Assembly (NCBI GenBank): GCA_949127925.1
Contig: CASBQX010000211.1
Coordinates: forward strand, 1 to 13,846
Length of the DNA: 13,846 bases
Source of the DNA: Synechococcales cyanobacterium PMM_0002
Lineage (GTDB): Bacteria > Cyanobacteriota > Cyanobacteriia > Elainellales > Elainellaceae
Direction: 5' to 3'
The translations under genes and the position numbers were made by a program. How positions within the stretch are numbered: position 1 is the stretch's first letter; each line of letters starts with the position of its first letter. A model generated the notes under the pieces. It was not told where the DNA came from, did no database searches, and saw only the letters and a program-made list of their open reading frames with translations. Positions 1-6,717 of this stretch are shown here, in pieces.

Positions 1-112
1 TTCGCTCCAAAAAACTAGCACCGCCCAATGCTGATGGTCACAACATTGAGCGGCTAACCCCCAACTGTGTAAAGGCAGTATGGAGGCTAACACGAGATTT
101 TACCATTCTCGA

Positions 113-155
113 TAGCCACCCTACTTTCCTATGGAAACGGGGTGGCTAGGTTTTT
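113..155 (+). terminator. Intrinsic terminator-like hairpin upstream of the first gene
   Basis: Bases 113-122 pair with 139-148 (TAGCCACC/GGTGGCTA plus a C-G and a G-U pair). A small internal bulge follows, then an inner stem TTTCC 125-129 / GGAAA 133-137 with loop TAT, and after the stem come GG and five T (151-155). This is the form of a rho-independent terminator for plus-strand transcription. It could end a gene lying left of the window, or act as an attenuator for the gene starting at 190. A GTG at 142 that would lengthen that gene lies inside the hairpin. Confidence 0.7.
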
Positions 156-189
156 GGGGTTTACTCTTACCCAATGCAAGAGAACCCCG

Positions 190-489
190 ATGCTTGAGAT
201 GTTTGCTGCGCCCATTGCCCGCAATTTTTTGACCGATCGTGAGAGTAGCGAGGGGGGTGCAGAAGATCGCCCTTCGCCGATAATTTTGCCGTTCTACTTC
301 CATCCTCTGGCACCCGGCCAAGAGCAGATGCGCGTCTTGCTGATTAGCAGCCCCACCTGGGTAGAAGCAACCATTCACGACCTGCACGCACGCGGATTTG
401 CCGACACCAACGATTGGAGCAGCCTGGTGCCCGGTGCCAATCCGGGCGAAGTGGTCAGCATTCTGACGCGGCGCAGACAGCGACCGTAG
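190..489 (+). CDS. Conserved-type cyanobacterial hypothetical protein (99 aa)
   Basis: I do not know a function. The product is a small soluble protein with no signal peptide or membrane segment. The centre (about residues 27-70) reads like a compact conserved domain: PSPIILPFYFHPLAPGQ, then MRVLLISSPTWVEATIHDLH, then ARGFADTNDWS. The C-terminus holds PGANPGEVVSILTRR. From memory this pattern resembles a family found across cyanobacteria, which I could not check. The ATG at 190 was chosen because it follows an AG-rich AAGAGA (178-183) at a usual distance. The longer in-frame GTG at 142 lies inside a terminator hairpin and adds residues unlike the rest. It stands alone and converges with the gene at 560-958. 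Confidence 0.65.
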   Translation: MLEMFAAPIARNFLTDRESSEGGAEDRPSPIILPFYFHPLAPGQEQMRVLLISSPTWVEATIHDLHARGFADTNDWSSLVPGANPGEVVSILTRRRQRP

Positions 490-495
490 GCCAAG

Positions 496-531
496 GGCGT
501 TGCTGAATTCAGGGCTGAATTCAGCAATGCC
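496..531. repeat. Near-perfect 17-bp inverted repeat between convergent genes
   Basis: Bases 496-512 (GGCGTTGCTGAATTCAG) are complementary to 515-531 with one G-U pair and only two bases between the arms. Each arm also contains the 10-base palindrome CTGAATTCAG. No T-run follows on either strand, so it is not a classic terminator, although it sits between two convergent genes (stops at 489 and 560). The outer end GGCGTTGCTGAAT resembles the ends of IS903-type elements (GGCTTTGTTGAAT), so a transposon-derived miniature element is possible. This is a resemblance only. Confidence 0.6.
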
Positions 532-559
532 AGAAATGTCATCCCTACAGATGGCTGAA

Positions 560-958
560 TTACCGCCGAATTTCACCACATTTTTCCAGCTTTTGTTCGG
601 CGCTGCGTCCTGCAAACGATCGCGTGGCCGTCAGTTCTACTTCAATGCGCACACCCGGAATTAGGTCGCGGGCACTAATCGGCAGTTGCCCCAGCGCCAG
701 CACAAAGCGGTTGCCGTCACGGCTGATCAAGTTGGTAGGCAATGTGCCGTCGTAGCGGGTGCGCAGGGGTGGACGACCCCGATCGCCACCTCGATCTGAA
801 GTGCCCTCTGGCTCAAAGGTGGCACGAATTTGCCAACTGCTATCCAGCCCTACCGCCACAGGGGTCGTCGCAAAGTCTTGGGGCGATCGCGCCGACTGCC
901 AGACCAGCCAAAAGCGACCCTCCACCCGTCCGGTATAGACTCGATACTGATCGCTCAA
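560..958 (-). CDS. Hypothetical protein, last gene of the prmA-gst cluster (132 aa)
   Basis: No family is recognised. The protein is soluble, without membrane segments or a signal peptide, and looks beta-rich: YRVYTGRVEGRFWLVWQ near the start, SSWQIRATFEPEG near residues 40-53, and RFVLALGQLPISARDLIPG near residues 84-102. A Gly/Arg-rich stretch lies in the middle. The start is TTG, sharing TTGA with the stop codon of the GST gene, so translation is probably coupled to that gene. A GTG eleven codons further in (VEGRF) is the only close alternative. The 4-base overlap and shared strand place it in the same transcript as the methyltransferase and the transferase. Confidence 0.6.
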   Translation of the reverse strand: MSDQYRVYTGRVEGRFWLVWQSARSPQDFATTPVAVGLDSSWQIRATFEPEGTSDRGGDRGRPPLRTRYDGTLPTNLISRDGNRFVLALGQLPISARDLIPGVRIEVELTATRSFAGRSAEQKLEKCGEIRR

Positions 959-1626
959 CTCAAAAGCTCATAAGTACCACCCCGTTCTAGCGCTTGCTGG
1001 TATGCCGGGCGGGTGTGAATCCGATGCAAAAATGCCATGAGTTTTGGGCGGCTCTCGTTCAGCCCAGCCCCTGCCGCTGCGGCCTCCAGTGGGAAGCTGA
1101 TTTGAATATCGGCTGCGGTGAATTCGTCACCGGCAAACCATGGGGTTTTGCCGATCTCCGCCTCCATATAATCCAGGTGTTGGGTGATCTGAGGTTCAAT
1201 AAACGAACTCTTGACCCGACTGACGATTATGCGGGCAATCGGTCGCACAAAAAAGGGCATTGAATTCTTCTCAATTTGGTTGAAGATCAGGTTCAACACT
1301 AATGGTGGCATCGCAGACCCTTCGGCGTAATGCAGCCAGTATATGTAGCGCAGATGGTCTGGCGTGCCTGGAGCAGGAGCCAATCGACCGTTGCCATAGC
1401 GTTCGACTAGATACTCGATAATGGCACCGGATTCAGCCAGGGTCAGTTCGCCATCCGTAATCACCGGCGATTTGCCTAGTGGGTGGATCTGACGGAGCGA
1501 TGCGGGTGCCAACATCGTTTTTGGGTCACGCTCGTAGCGCTTGACGTCGTATGGGAGTTCAAGTTCTTCTAGCAGCCAAAGTACACGTTGAGAGCGAGAG
1601 TTGTTTAAGTGGTGGACAGTAATCAT
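955..1626 (-). CDS. Glutathione S-transferase, GTT1-like (223 aa)
   Basis: Soluble two-domain enzyme that conjugates or reduces substrates with glutathione. Residues 1-78 are the thioredoxin-fold domain: ITVHHLNNSRSQRVLWLLEEL (2-22) matches the N-terminus of the GTT1-like group (yeast Gtt1 has HSRAFRLLWLL). HPLGKSPV (48-55) carries the cis-proline, and ES at 65-66 binds the gamma-glutamyl part of glutathione. The helical C-terminal domain holds WFAGDEFTAADIQISFPLE with the conserved capping box. The length is normal. The start at 1626 is set by where family members begin. An upstream in-frame ATG at 1686 overlaps the prmA stop by one base (TAATG) and would add 20 residues unlike the family, but would give tight coupling. 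Overlaps the next gene by 4 bases. The physiological substrate cannot be read from the sequence. Confidence 0.9.
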   Translation of the reverse strand: MITVHHLNNSRSQRVLWLLEELELPYDVKRYERDPKTMLAPASLRQIHPLGKSPVITDGELTLAESGAIIEYLVERYGNGRLAPAPGTPDHLRYIYWLHYAEGSAMPPLVLNLIFNQIEKNSMPFFVRPIARIIVSRVKSSFIEPQITQHLDYMEAEIGKTPWFAGDEFTAADIQISFPLEAAAAGAGLNESRPKLMAFLHRIHTRPAYQQALERGGTYELLS

Positions 1627-1685
1627 TGAATTGCGGCCATAGTTATGTTGATTCGATTTGCAGAACGAACTACCAGATGGCATCA

Positions 1686-2744
1686 TTACTCAGCCCTTAA
1701 CCGATAGGCCAATGCCACCCATTCGTTCAGGCGATCGCCTCCCACGGCTTCAAATCCAGCGGCGACAAAGGCAGCGGCGACATCGGCTTCATACTCAGCG
1801 GTGAACCCAGCGGCGATCAGCAGTCCGCCGGGTTCATGTCCTGCCAGATCTGCCAGATCGGGCAAACGCAGCGCCCGCCGAAAGTCTGGAGCTAGGGCAA
1901 TGTGAACCCGTGCCAAAATGTTAGCGGCAATTAGGTCAAAGCTAGCGGCGGGTTGAAGCGCTGGCACGTCGTCTAGGACATCACCACCCATCCAGTGACC
2001 CATTTGACTGCCGCTGCCCAAGCTGCCTGCCCTGACTGTGACTTGCGGCGCTACCCCGTTTTGCTGAACGGCAGCGGCAGTGGCCCCGACAGCGATCGCG
2101 TCATTGTCTAAGGCCAGCACCTGCGCCCCCAGTTTGGCGATCGCCACAGTCAAAATGCCCGACCCGCAGCCCAAGTCAAGCGTGTGCATCCACGGCTGTA
2201 CATATTTCTCCAACAGCCGCAAACTCAGCACTGTAGCTGGATGCAATCCGCTGCCAAAGGCAAGGGAAGGCGGCAAGTTTAGTTCTATGTCGTCGGTCGA
2301 TGCTGGGAATATAGGCGAGTCGGGCGACGCAGGTTCCGCCCCGGCCAGCCAACGCACCACAAACCGCTGCCCTACCCGGTGAGCTAGCGGGTTAAGCGCC
2401 GCGTTCAATGACGGCATTTCGTTCAGTATGGCTGTTTGTAGCTCGGAGGTGAGTCCAGTGCGATGCAGCGGCGAGAGCTGCTGGGCAATGTCGTCAATCT
2501 GCGATCGCGCTTGGCTGTTGTAGGGGACGTAAAGATAAACGGTAAACGCCCATGGGCTAGATGCGTCGGCCTGGTCGTTGATGCGATCGGCGGCAAGGTA
2601 GTCGCTGACGCGCTCGGCGGCAAGGTAGGGAGTGAGGTGCAGGGTGCCCGTGTAGGGCGTTTTTGCCAGGAGCGATCGCACCCAATCCACGGCTTCGGCT
2701 GTTGCATCAAAGCTGAGTTCGAGCCAGGGTGCTGTTTGATCCAT
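1686..2744 (-). CDS. prmA: Ribosomal protein L11 methyltransferase family (PrmA-like, 352 aa)
   Basis: SAM-dependent methyltransferase that in the PrmA family trimethylates ribosomal protein L11 in the cytoplasm. An N-terminal substrate-recognition region (1-120) is followed by AFGSGLHPAT (162-171), the PrmA signature ahead of the SAM site. DLGCGSGIL (190-198) is methyltransferase motif I, ALDNDAIAV (211-219) carries the acidic residue for the SAM ribose, and AANIL (273-277) is the PrmA form of the catalytic motif IV. At 352 residues it is longer than the usual 290-300. Extra length sits near 40-66, including an in-frame 9-residue duplication, near 240-262, and near 292-306. The start ATG at 2742-2744 has no strong Shine-Dalgarno sequence. 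Family membership is sure; L11 as substrate is inferred. Confidence 0.88.
   Translation of the reverse strand: MDQTAPWLELSFDATAEAVDWVRSLLAKTPYTGTLHLTPYLAAERVSDYLAADRINDQADASSPWAFTVYLYVPYNSQARSQIDDIAQQLSPLHRTGLTSELQTAILNEMPSLNAALNPLAHRVGQRFVVRWLAGAEPASPDSPIFPASTDDIELNLPPSLAFGSGLHPATVLSLRLLEKYVQPWMHTLDLGCGSGILTVAIAKLGAQVLALDNDAIAVGATAAAVQQNGVAPQVTVRAGSLGSGSQMGHWMGGDVLDDVPALQPAASFDLIAANILARVHIALAPDFRRALRLPDLADLAGHEPGGLLIAAGFTAEYEADVAAAFVAAGFEAVGGDRLNEWVALAYRLRAE
2574..2627 (-). repeat. 27-bp in-frame tandem duplication inside prmA
   Basis: Bases 2574-2600 and 2601-2627 are the same 27-mer with three mismatches. Translated, they give residues 40-48 YLAAERVSD and 49-57 YLAADRIND of the PrmA-like protein. 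The duplication keeps the frame and adds nine residues in the N-terminal recognition domain. Confidence 0.85.
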
Positions 2745-2878
2745 AACGCTAGGCGAGTGAGCAGAATATCCCCGCCTATCCTACCTTGCATTTACACCCG
2801 CATTTATAGCCGTTGAACTATCCCCATAACGGCAGCGTTGAACGTTAGACTAGGCTACGAATAGCTATTGTGGAACCC

Positions 2879-4828
2879 ATGGCGCTTTTTACGCTGCGAT
2901 CGCTGGCAAAAGACTTCGGTATTAAAGAACTCCTGCGCGATGCCAGCTTTAGCCTGGACGAGGGCGATAAGGTGGGGCTGATTGGCACCAATGGCTCTGG
3001 CAAGTCTACCTTGCTAAAAATGATCGCTGGACTGGAATCGATTGACAGTGGCGAACTGTGGGTCAACTCTAGCGCCAAAATCGTCTATCTGCCGCAGCAG
3101 CCCGACCTAGACGACGAGCGCACCGTGCTAGAACAGGTCTTTGCCGACAGCGGTGAGCAAATGGCGCTGGTACGAGAATATGAAGATATTTCTGATCAGT
3201 TGGCGCACGCCTACAGCGATCCCCACGCCGATACCGATACGCTGATGTCGCGGCTGTCTAGCCTGTCGGAGCGGATGGAAACGGAAGGCGCATGGGAGCT
3301 AGAAACCAACGCCAAGGTGATCCTCACCAAGCTGGGGATTGAAGATTTGGAGGCCAAAATTGGCGATTTGTCTGGTGGCTACCGCAAGCGGATTGCACTG
3401 GCGGCGGCGCTGCTGTCTGACCCAGACGTGCTGCTGATGGATGAGCCGACTAACCATTTAGATGCCCTGTCGGTGGAATGGCTCCAGAGCTACCTCAACC
3501 GCTACCGGGGAGCGCTGCTGCTCATTACCCACGATCGCTATTTCCTCGATCGCGTCACCAATCGCATTCTCGAAATCGATCGCGGCGACCTGTATGCCTA
3601 CAGCGGCAACTACGCCTATTACCTAGAGAAAAAGGCGGAGGCGGAGGACGTGGCCACCAGCAGCCTGCGCAAACATGCAGGCGTGCTGCGCCGCGAGTTG
3701 GAATGGCTAAAGCGAGGTCCTAAAGCCCGCAGCACCAAGCAAAAAGCGCGAATTGATCGGATTCGCGATATGCAGTCGCAGGACTTCAAATCAGCCAATG
3801 GGAAGGTTGAAATTTCTACCGTGGGGCGGCGGATTGGCAAAAAGGTAATCGAGCTGACAGCGGTCTGCAAAGCCTATGGCGATCGCACCTTGATCAAAGA
3901 CTTCACCTACAACTTCAACCCCGAAGATCGCATCGGCATCATTGGCAGCAACGGCGCGGGCAAATCCACCCTGATGGATATTATTACTGGGCGCATCCAG
4001 CCCGACTCGGGCACCGTCGAGCTTGGCTCCACCATTCATATTGGCTACTTCGACCAGCATTCCGAAGACGTCGAGATGCATGACGACCTGCGCGTCATCG
4101 ATTACCTCAAAACCGTAGCGGAACTAGTCAAAACCTCAGACGGCAGCATTATTACCGCCTCGCAAATGCTGGAGCGGTTTCTGTTCCCGCCCAATCAGCA
4201 ATATTCCCCGATCGCCAAACTCTCCGGGGGTGAAAAGCGGCGGCTGTTTTTGCTGCGGGTGCTAATGAGTGCGCCCAACCTGCTGATTTTGGACGAGCCG
4301 ACTAACGATTTGGACGTGCAAACACTAGCGGTGCTGGAAGATTACTTAGAAGACTTTAACGGCTGTGTCATTGTGGTTTCCCACGATCGCTACTTCCTCG
4401 ATCGCACCATTGACATGGTGTTTGCCTTTGAACCGGGCGGGACGCTGCGCCAGTTTCCGGGCAACTATTCGGTGTACTTAGACTGCAAAAAAGATGAAGA
4501 GGCAGGCGTTAAGGAAGCCGGAGCGAAGATCCAGGACACTGGAATTAAACCTCAGAGCGTTGGCAGCGCGCCGCCGCTAGCGGTGATTGCACCCGCTGCT
4601 AAAACAGCTCGAAAGCTTTCGTATAAAGAAAAACGCGAATATGAGACGCTAGAAACCCAAATTCCGCAGCTAGAAACGGAGAAGGCAGACCTAGAGAAAC
4701 TCCTTGACAGCACTTCTCTGGGTGCGCCTGGTGACGTGCAACAGCTAGCGCAACAGCTGGCAGAAGTGAGTCAGGCGATTGATGCCGCTACTGAGCGTTG
4801 GCTAAAATTGGCAGAACGGGGAAATTAG
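2879..4828 (+). CDS. uup: ABC-F family ATPase, Uup type (649 aa)
   Basis: Duplicated soluble ABC ATPase without membrane domains. ABC-F proteins act on the ribosome; Uup also influences transposon excision and DNA branch structures in E. coli. First cassette: Walker A GTNGSGKST (36-44), signature LSGG (164-167), Walker B VLLMDEP (184-190), switch His 218. Second cassette: Walker A GSNGAGKST (356-364), signature LSGG (448-451), LLILDEP (468-474), His 502. The linker at 275-295 has the basic ARSTKQKARIDR expected for Uup. Residues 580-645 form a charged coiled coil, the Uup C-terminal DNA-binding domain, which separates it from EttA or YheS. All catalytic residues are intact. ATG 2879 follows GGA at 2872-2874; a GTG at 2870 in the same frame is the alternative. 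Divergent from prmA across about 130 bases. Assignment to the resistance ABC-F branch is unlikely. Confidence 0.93.
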   Translation: MALFTLRSLAKDFGIKELLRDASFSLDEGDKVGLIGTNGSGKSTLLKMIAGLESIDSGELWVNSSAKIVYLPQQPDLDDERTVLEQVFADSGEQMALVREYEDISDQLAHAYSDPHADTDTLMSRLSSLSERMETEGAWELETNAKVILTKLGIEDLEAKIGDLSGGYRKRIALAAALLSDPDVLLMDEPTNHLDALSVEWLQSYLNRYRGALLLITHDRYFLDRVTNRILEIDRGDLYAYSGNYAYYLEKKAEAEDVATSSLRKHAGVLRRELEWLKRGPKARSTKQKARIDRIRDMQSQDFKSANGKVEISTVGRRIGKKVIELTAVCKAYGDRTLIKDFTYNFNPEDRIGIIGSNGAGKSTLMDIITGRIQPDSGTVELGSTIHIGYFDQHSEDVEMHDDLRVIDYLKTVAELVKTSDGSIITASQMLERFLFPPNQQYSPIAKLSGGEKRRLFLLRVLMSAPNLLILDEPTNDLDVQTLAVLEDYLEDFNGCVIVVSHDRYFLDRTIDMVFAFEPGGTLRQFPGNYSVYLDCKKDEEAGVKEAGAKIQDTGIKPQSVGSAPPLAVIAPAAKTARKLSYKEKREYETLETQIPQLETEKADLEKLLDSTSLGAPGDVQQLAQQLAEVSQAIDAATERWLKLAERGN

Positions 4829-4949
4829 GCTGAGACCTTGGGGATCTAATCCTGCAATTTCTAGCTCGATATCTCCTACTTTAGGAAGAGGATTCCCGGC
4901 AAGATGTGGGTCAGCATCAAGGCTACCTGTTTCCGATGAGAAGCATCTG

Positions 4950-5741
4950 ATGAACGTGCCTCCAAACTTTTTTAGTGACGGCAAGAGACTGGCGATCGCC
5001 ACTCCCATTGCTATTTTGGCCACCCTGGCATTTAACACCCTGTCTAATCTTGCCCCGCCCAACGGCATCAATATTGGTCAGTTGTCAAATACGGTGTTGC
5101 GCGGAGTGCTGATTACGCCAGCTAACTATGCGTTTGCCATTTGGGGCTTAATTTATGTGGGGCTGATCGCCTATGGCATCTACCAATTTCGTCCGGTTCA
5201 GCAGGGCGACGAAACGATGCTGCGGGTAGATCAGCTGCTGATTTTAGCCTGCATTGCTCAAATTATCTGGGTCTATTTATTTACGTGGCAGCAATTTTGG
5301 GCGTCTGTCCCTGTCATGCTGGTGATCTTGGGATCGCTGGTGCAGATCTATTTGCGGTTGGGCATTGGGCGCGTGCGAGTGGATCGCCGCCGCCGCTGGA
5401 TGGTTCATATTCCGTTCAGTGTCTATCTGGGTTGGATTTCAGTTGCAACTATAGTCAACATCGCGTCTGCACTCCATCACTCAGGCTGGGATGGAGCGAT
5501 ATTGGGCGCTGAGAGTTGGACGGCTGTGATGATTGTGGTGGCAACCGCGATCGCCCTGGTTGTGGTGTGGCAGCGAGAAGATACGGCGTTTGTGCTGGTT
5601 TTTATTTGGGCTTATTTGGCGATCGCGGCTCGACAGCCGGATGTGCAGAAGATTTGGGGCACTGCTGCCGTTGGAGCCATTGCCTTGGTGATTGGCTTGA
5701 GCGTGAGGCAGATAAAACAGAAGGAAAACAGGTTCAACTAG
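4950..5741 (+). CDS. TspO/MBR-related tryptophan-rich membrane protein (263 aa)
   Basis: Polytopic inner-membrane protein with about eight hydrophobic segments (near 13-33, 58-78, 95-113, 118-136, 152-173, 189-207, 211-227 and 236-252). TPANYAFAIWGLIYVGL (56-72) and GWISVATIVNIAS (161-173) match the pattern of TspO-related tryptophan-rich sensory proteins. The length and extra helices place it in the larger TspO-like group, not the five-helix 160-residue TspO. TspO binds tetrapyrroles; whether this larger relative does is unknown. The start ATG has GAGAAG (4938-4943) six bases upstream. It lies 121 bases after uup on the same strand, so co-transcription is possible but not shown. The ligand and role cannot be read from the sequence. 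Confidence 0.75.
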   Translation: MNVPPNFFSDGKRLAIATPIAILATLAFNTLSNLAPPNGINIGQLSNTVLRGVLITPANYAFAIWGLIYVGLIAYGIYQFRPVQQGDETMLRVDQLLILACIAQIIWVYLFTWQQFWASVPVMLVILGSLVQIYLRLGIGRVRVDRRRRWMVHIPFSVYLGWISVATIVNIASALHHSGWDGAILGAESWTAVMIVVATAIALVVVWQREDTAFVLVFIWAYLAIAARQPDVQKIWGTAAVGAIALVIGLSVRQIKQKENRFN

Positions 5742-5780
5742 TCTGTCTGCGGGAAGCATGTATTTTCTATTGAAAGCCTG

Positions 5781-5786
5781 TATGAT
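5781..5786 (+). promoter_or_regulatory. Probable -10 box of the riboswitch transcript
   Basis: TATGAT differs from the TATAAT consensus at one position. A start site about seven bases downstream (near 5793) would put the 5' end of the RNA just before the first pairing strand of the Mn2+ riboswitch at 5796, which is the usual arrangement. No good -35 box is visible. Confidence 0.45.
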
Positions 5787-5795
5787 GGATGTGTT

Positions 5796-5922
5796 TGAAG
5801 GGGAGTAGCTGCTGGCACGCGCCAGTTTGCCCGAATCAACATACTGGGGATGACCCTGGTTCGGGTGCTGAGTCAGTGACGTATTTCACGTATTGTCACC
5901 CAATCATTTAGCGAGACCTTCA
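5796..5922 (+). ncRNA. Mn2+ riboswitch, yybP-ykoY class
   Basis: Cis-acting aptamer in the leader of the GDT1-family gene. The closing helix pairs TGAAGG (5796-5801) with CCTTCA (5917-5922). Directly inside it lie the two invariant parts of the class: GGGGAGTAGC (5800-5809) on the 5' side and GCGAGACC (5911-5918) on the 3' side. TCAACATACT (5836-5845), also typical, sits in the arm closed by CCCGAA (5830-5835) / TTCGGG (5860-5865). Further helices are CTGGC 5812-5816 / GCCAG 5821-5825 and GTGAC 5876-5880 / GTCAC 5895-5899. In this class Mn2+ binding switches on expression of manganese exporters, and UPF0016 genes are known partners. No U-run follows, so control is more likely at translation. 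Confidence 0.92.
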
Positions 5923-5924
5923 CT

Positions 5925-6005
5925 GAGTCCACAGGTTTGTGGATTCGGTGGAGTGTGTCTGCATCCATCGAGTCCACTCAGACCGCCACGCAGTTCTGAG
6001 AGGAG
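5925..6005 (+). promoter_or_regulatory. Expression platform and ribosome binding site of the GDT1-family gene
   Basis: Between the aptamer and the start codon lie a 9-bp hairpin (5925-5933 with 5938-5946, loop GGTT, one G-U pair) and CTCAGA 5977-5982, which can pair with TCTGAG 5995-6000 right against the Shine-Dalgarno AGGAG (6001-6005, seven bases before ATG 6013). CCATC 5965-5969 could instead pair with GATGG 6005-6009. These alternatives would allow ligand-dependent masking of the ribosome site. The pairing scheme is inference by eye. Confidence 0.5.
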
Positions 6006-6012
6006 ATGGAGC

Positions 6013-6648
6013 ATGTTTGAAGGATTTGTTGCAGGGCTTTTATTAATTACAATTTCGGAGCTGGGCGATAAGACATTTTTTATCGCGGTGATTATGGCAA
6101 CGCGGCAGCGGCGATCGCTGGTCTTCATTGGCGCAGTAGCGGCATTGGCGGCGATGACTGTGATTTCGGTGCTCATGGGTCAGCTGGCCACCTTTTTCCC
6201 ACCCCAATACATCCGCTATGCCGAAATTGGACTATTTCTGTCCTTTGGCTTCAACCTGCTATTTCAGGGGTGGCGGATGGCAGATGCGCCCTGTGATGCG
6301 GTGTGTGAAGAAGCGGTGGCAGCCATTGCCCAGGCTGAAATCCAGATGGTCACGCAACCCACCAATCTGGCCATTATTCTTCAGACCTTTGGCCTAACGT
6401 TTTTGGCAGAATGGGGCGATCGCACCCAAATTGCGACCATCGGCTTGGCGGCGTCTAAAGATGCGATTGGAGTGACGCTGGGGGCAATTTTGGGTCATGC
6501 CATTTGTGCCGCGATCGCCGTAGTGGGCGGCAAGTTGATCGCCGGACGTATTTCCGAAAAGGTGTTGACCTTGACAGGCGGGGCGCTGTTTCTGGTGTTT
6601 GCCCTGCTAGCGATCGCCAATCTGGGCAGCGAACCTGGCATCGCCTAA
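6013..6648 (+). CDS. GDT1/TMEM165 (UPF0016) family manganese exporter homologue (211 aa)
   Basis: Membrane cation/proton exchanger; the cyanobacterial member Mnx of Synechocystis moves Mn2+ out of the cytoplasm. It has the two inverted halves of the family, each with the hallmark motif E-x-G-D-(K/R)-(T/S): ELGDKT at 16-21 and EWGDRT at 133-138. These acidic residues form the cation site. About six membrane helices flank a central cytosolic loop (about 88-118) that contains two Cys. ATG 6013 was chosen because AGGAG stands seven bases before it and MFEGFVAGLLLITISELGDK is where the family begins. An in-frame ATG-free extension back to 5893 runs into the riboswitch. The riboswitch upstream independently supports a manganese role. 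Ends at a shared terminator. Confidence 0.93.
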   Translation: MFEGFVAGLLLITISELGDKTFFIAVIMATRQRRSLVFIGAVAALAAMTVISVLMGQLATFFPPQYIRYAEIGLFLSFGFNLLFQGWRMADAPCDAVCEEAVAAIAQAEIQMVTQPTNLAIILQTFGLTFLAEWGDRTQIATIGLAASKDAIGVTLGAILGHAICAAIAVVGGKLIAGRISEKVLTLTGGALFLVFALLAIANLGSEPGIA

Positions 6649-6666
6649 TAAAAAACCTCCCCAAAA

Positions 6667-6699
6667 AAACCTCCGACTTCTTTGAGAAGTCGGAGGTTT
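6667..6699. terminator. Bidirectional intrinsic terminator
   Basis: A perfect 14-bp stem pairs 6667-6680 (AAACCTCCGACTTC) with 6686-6699, with loop TTTGA. It lies between the convergent stops at 6648 and 6718. On the minus strand the stem runs into seven T in a row (from A 6663-6669), an ideal end for ado. On the plus strand the T-run is short (TTT inside the stem), so termination of the exporter gene may be weaker. Confidence 0.9.
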
Positions 6700-6717
6700 A
6701 AAATCCGTGGATTTTAC

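Noticed and set aside
3..149. Open plus-strand frame running in from the left edge (48 codons)
   Set aside because: It could be the tail of a gene, but it runs through the whole terminator hairpin and shows no recognisable protein pattern.
121..615. Minus-strand ORF of 164 codons
   Set aside because: It covers the better gene at 190-489, the inverted repeat and the end of the gene at 560, and its product has no domain-like pattern.
2423..2816. ORFs overlapping prmA on both strands
   Set aside because: Shadow frames of the methyltransferase, which has clear SAM motifs.
4802..5071. Minus-strand ORF of 89 codons between uup and the TspO-like gene
   Set aside because: Its ends overlap two secure genes on the other strand. 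The middle part reads somewhat protein-like, but I recognise no family, so a relic is possible and not supported.
5893..6012. 40-residue N-terminal extension of the GDT1-family protein
   Set aside because: It would translate the 3' end of the riboswitch and its platform; the family starts at the ATG at 6013, which has a good Shine-Dalgarno.
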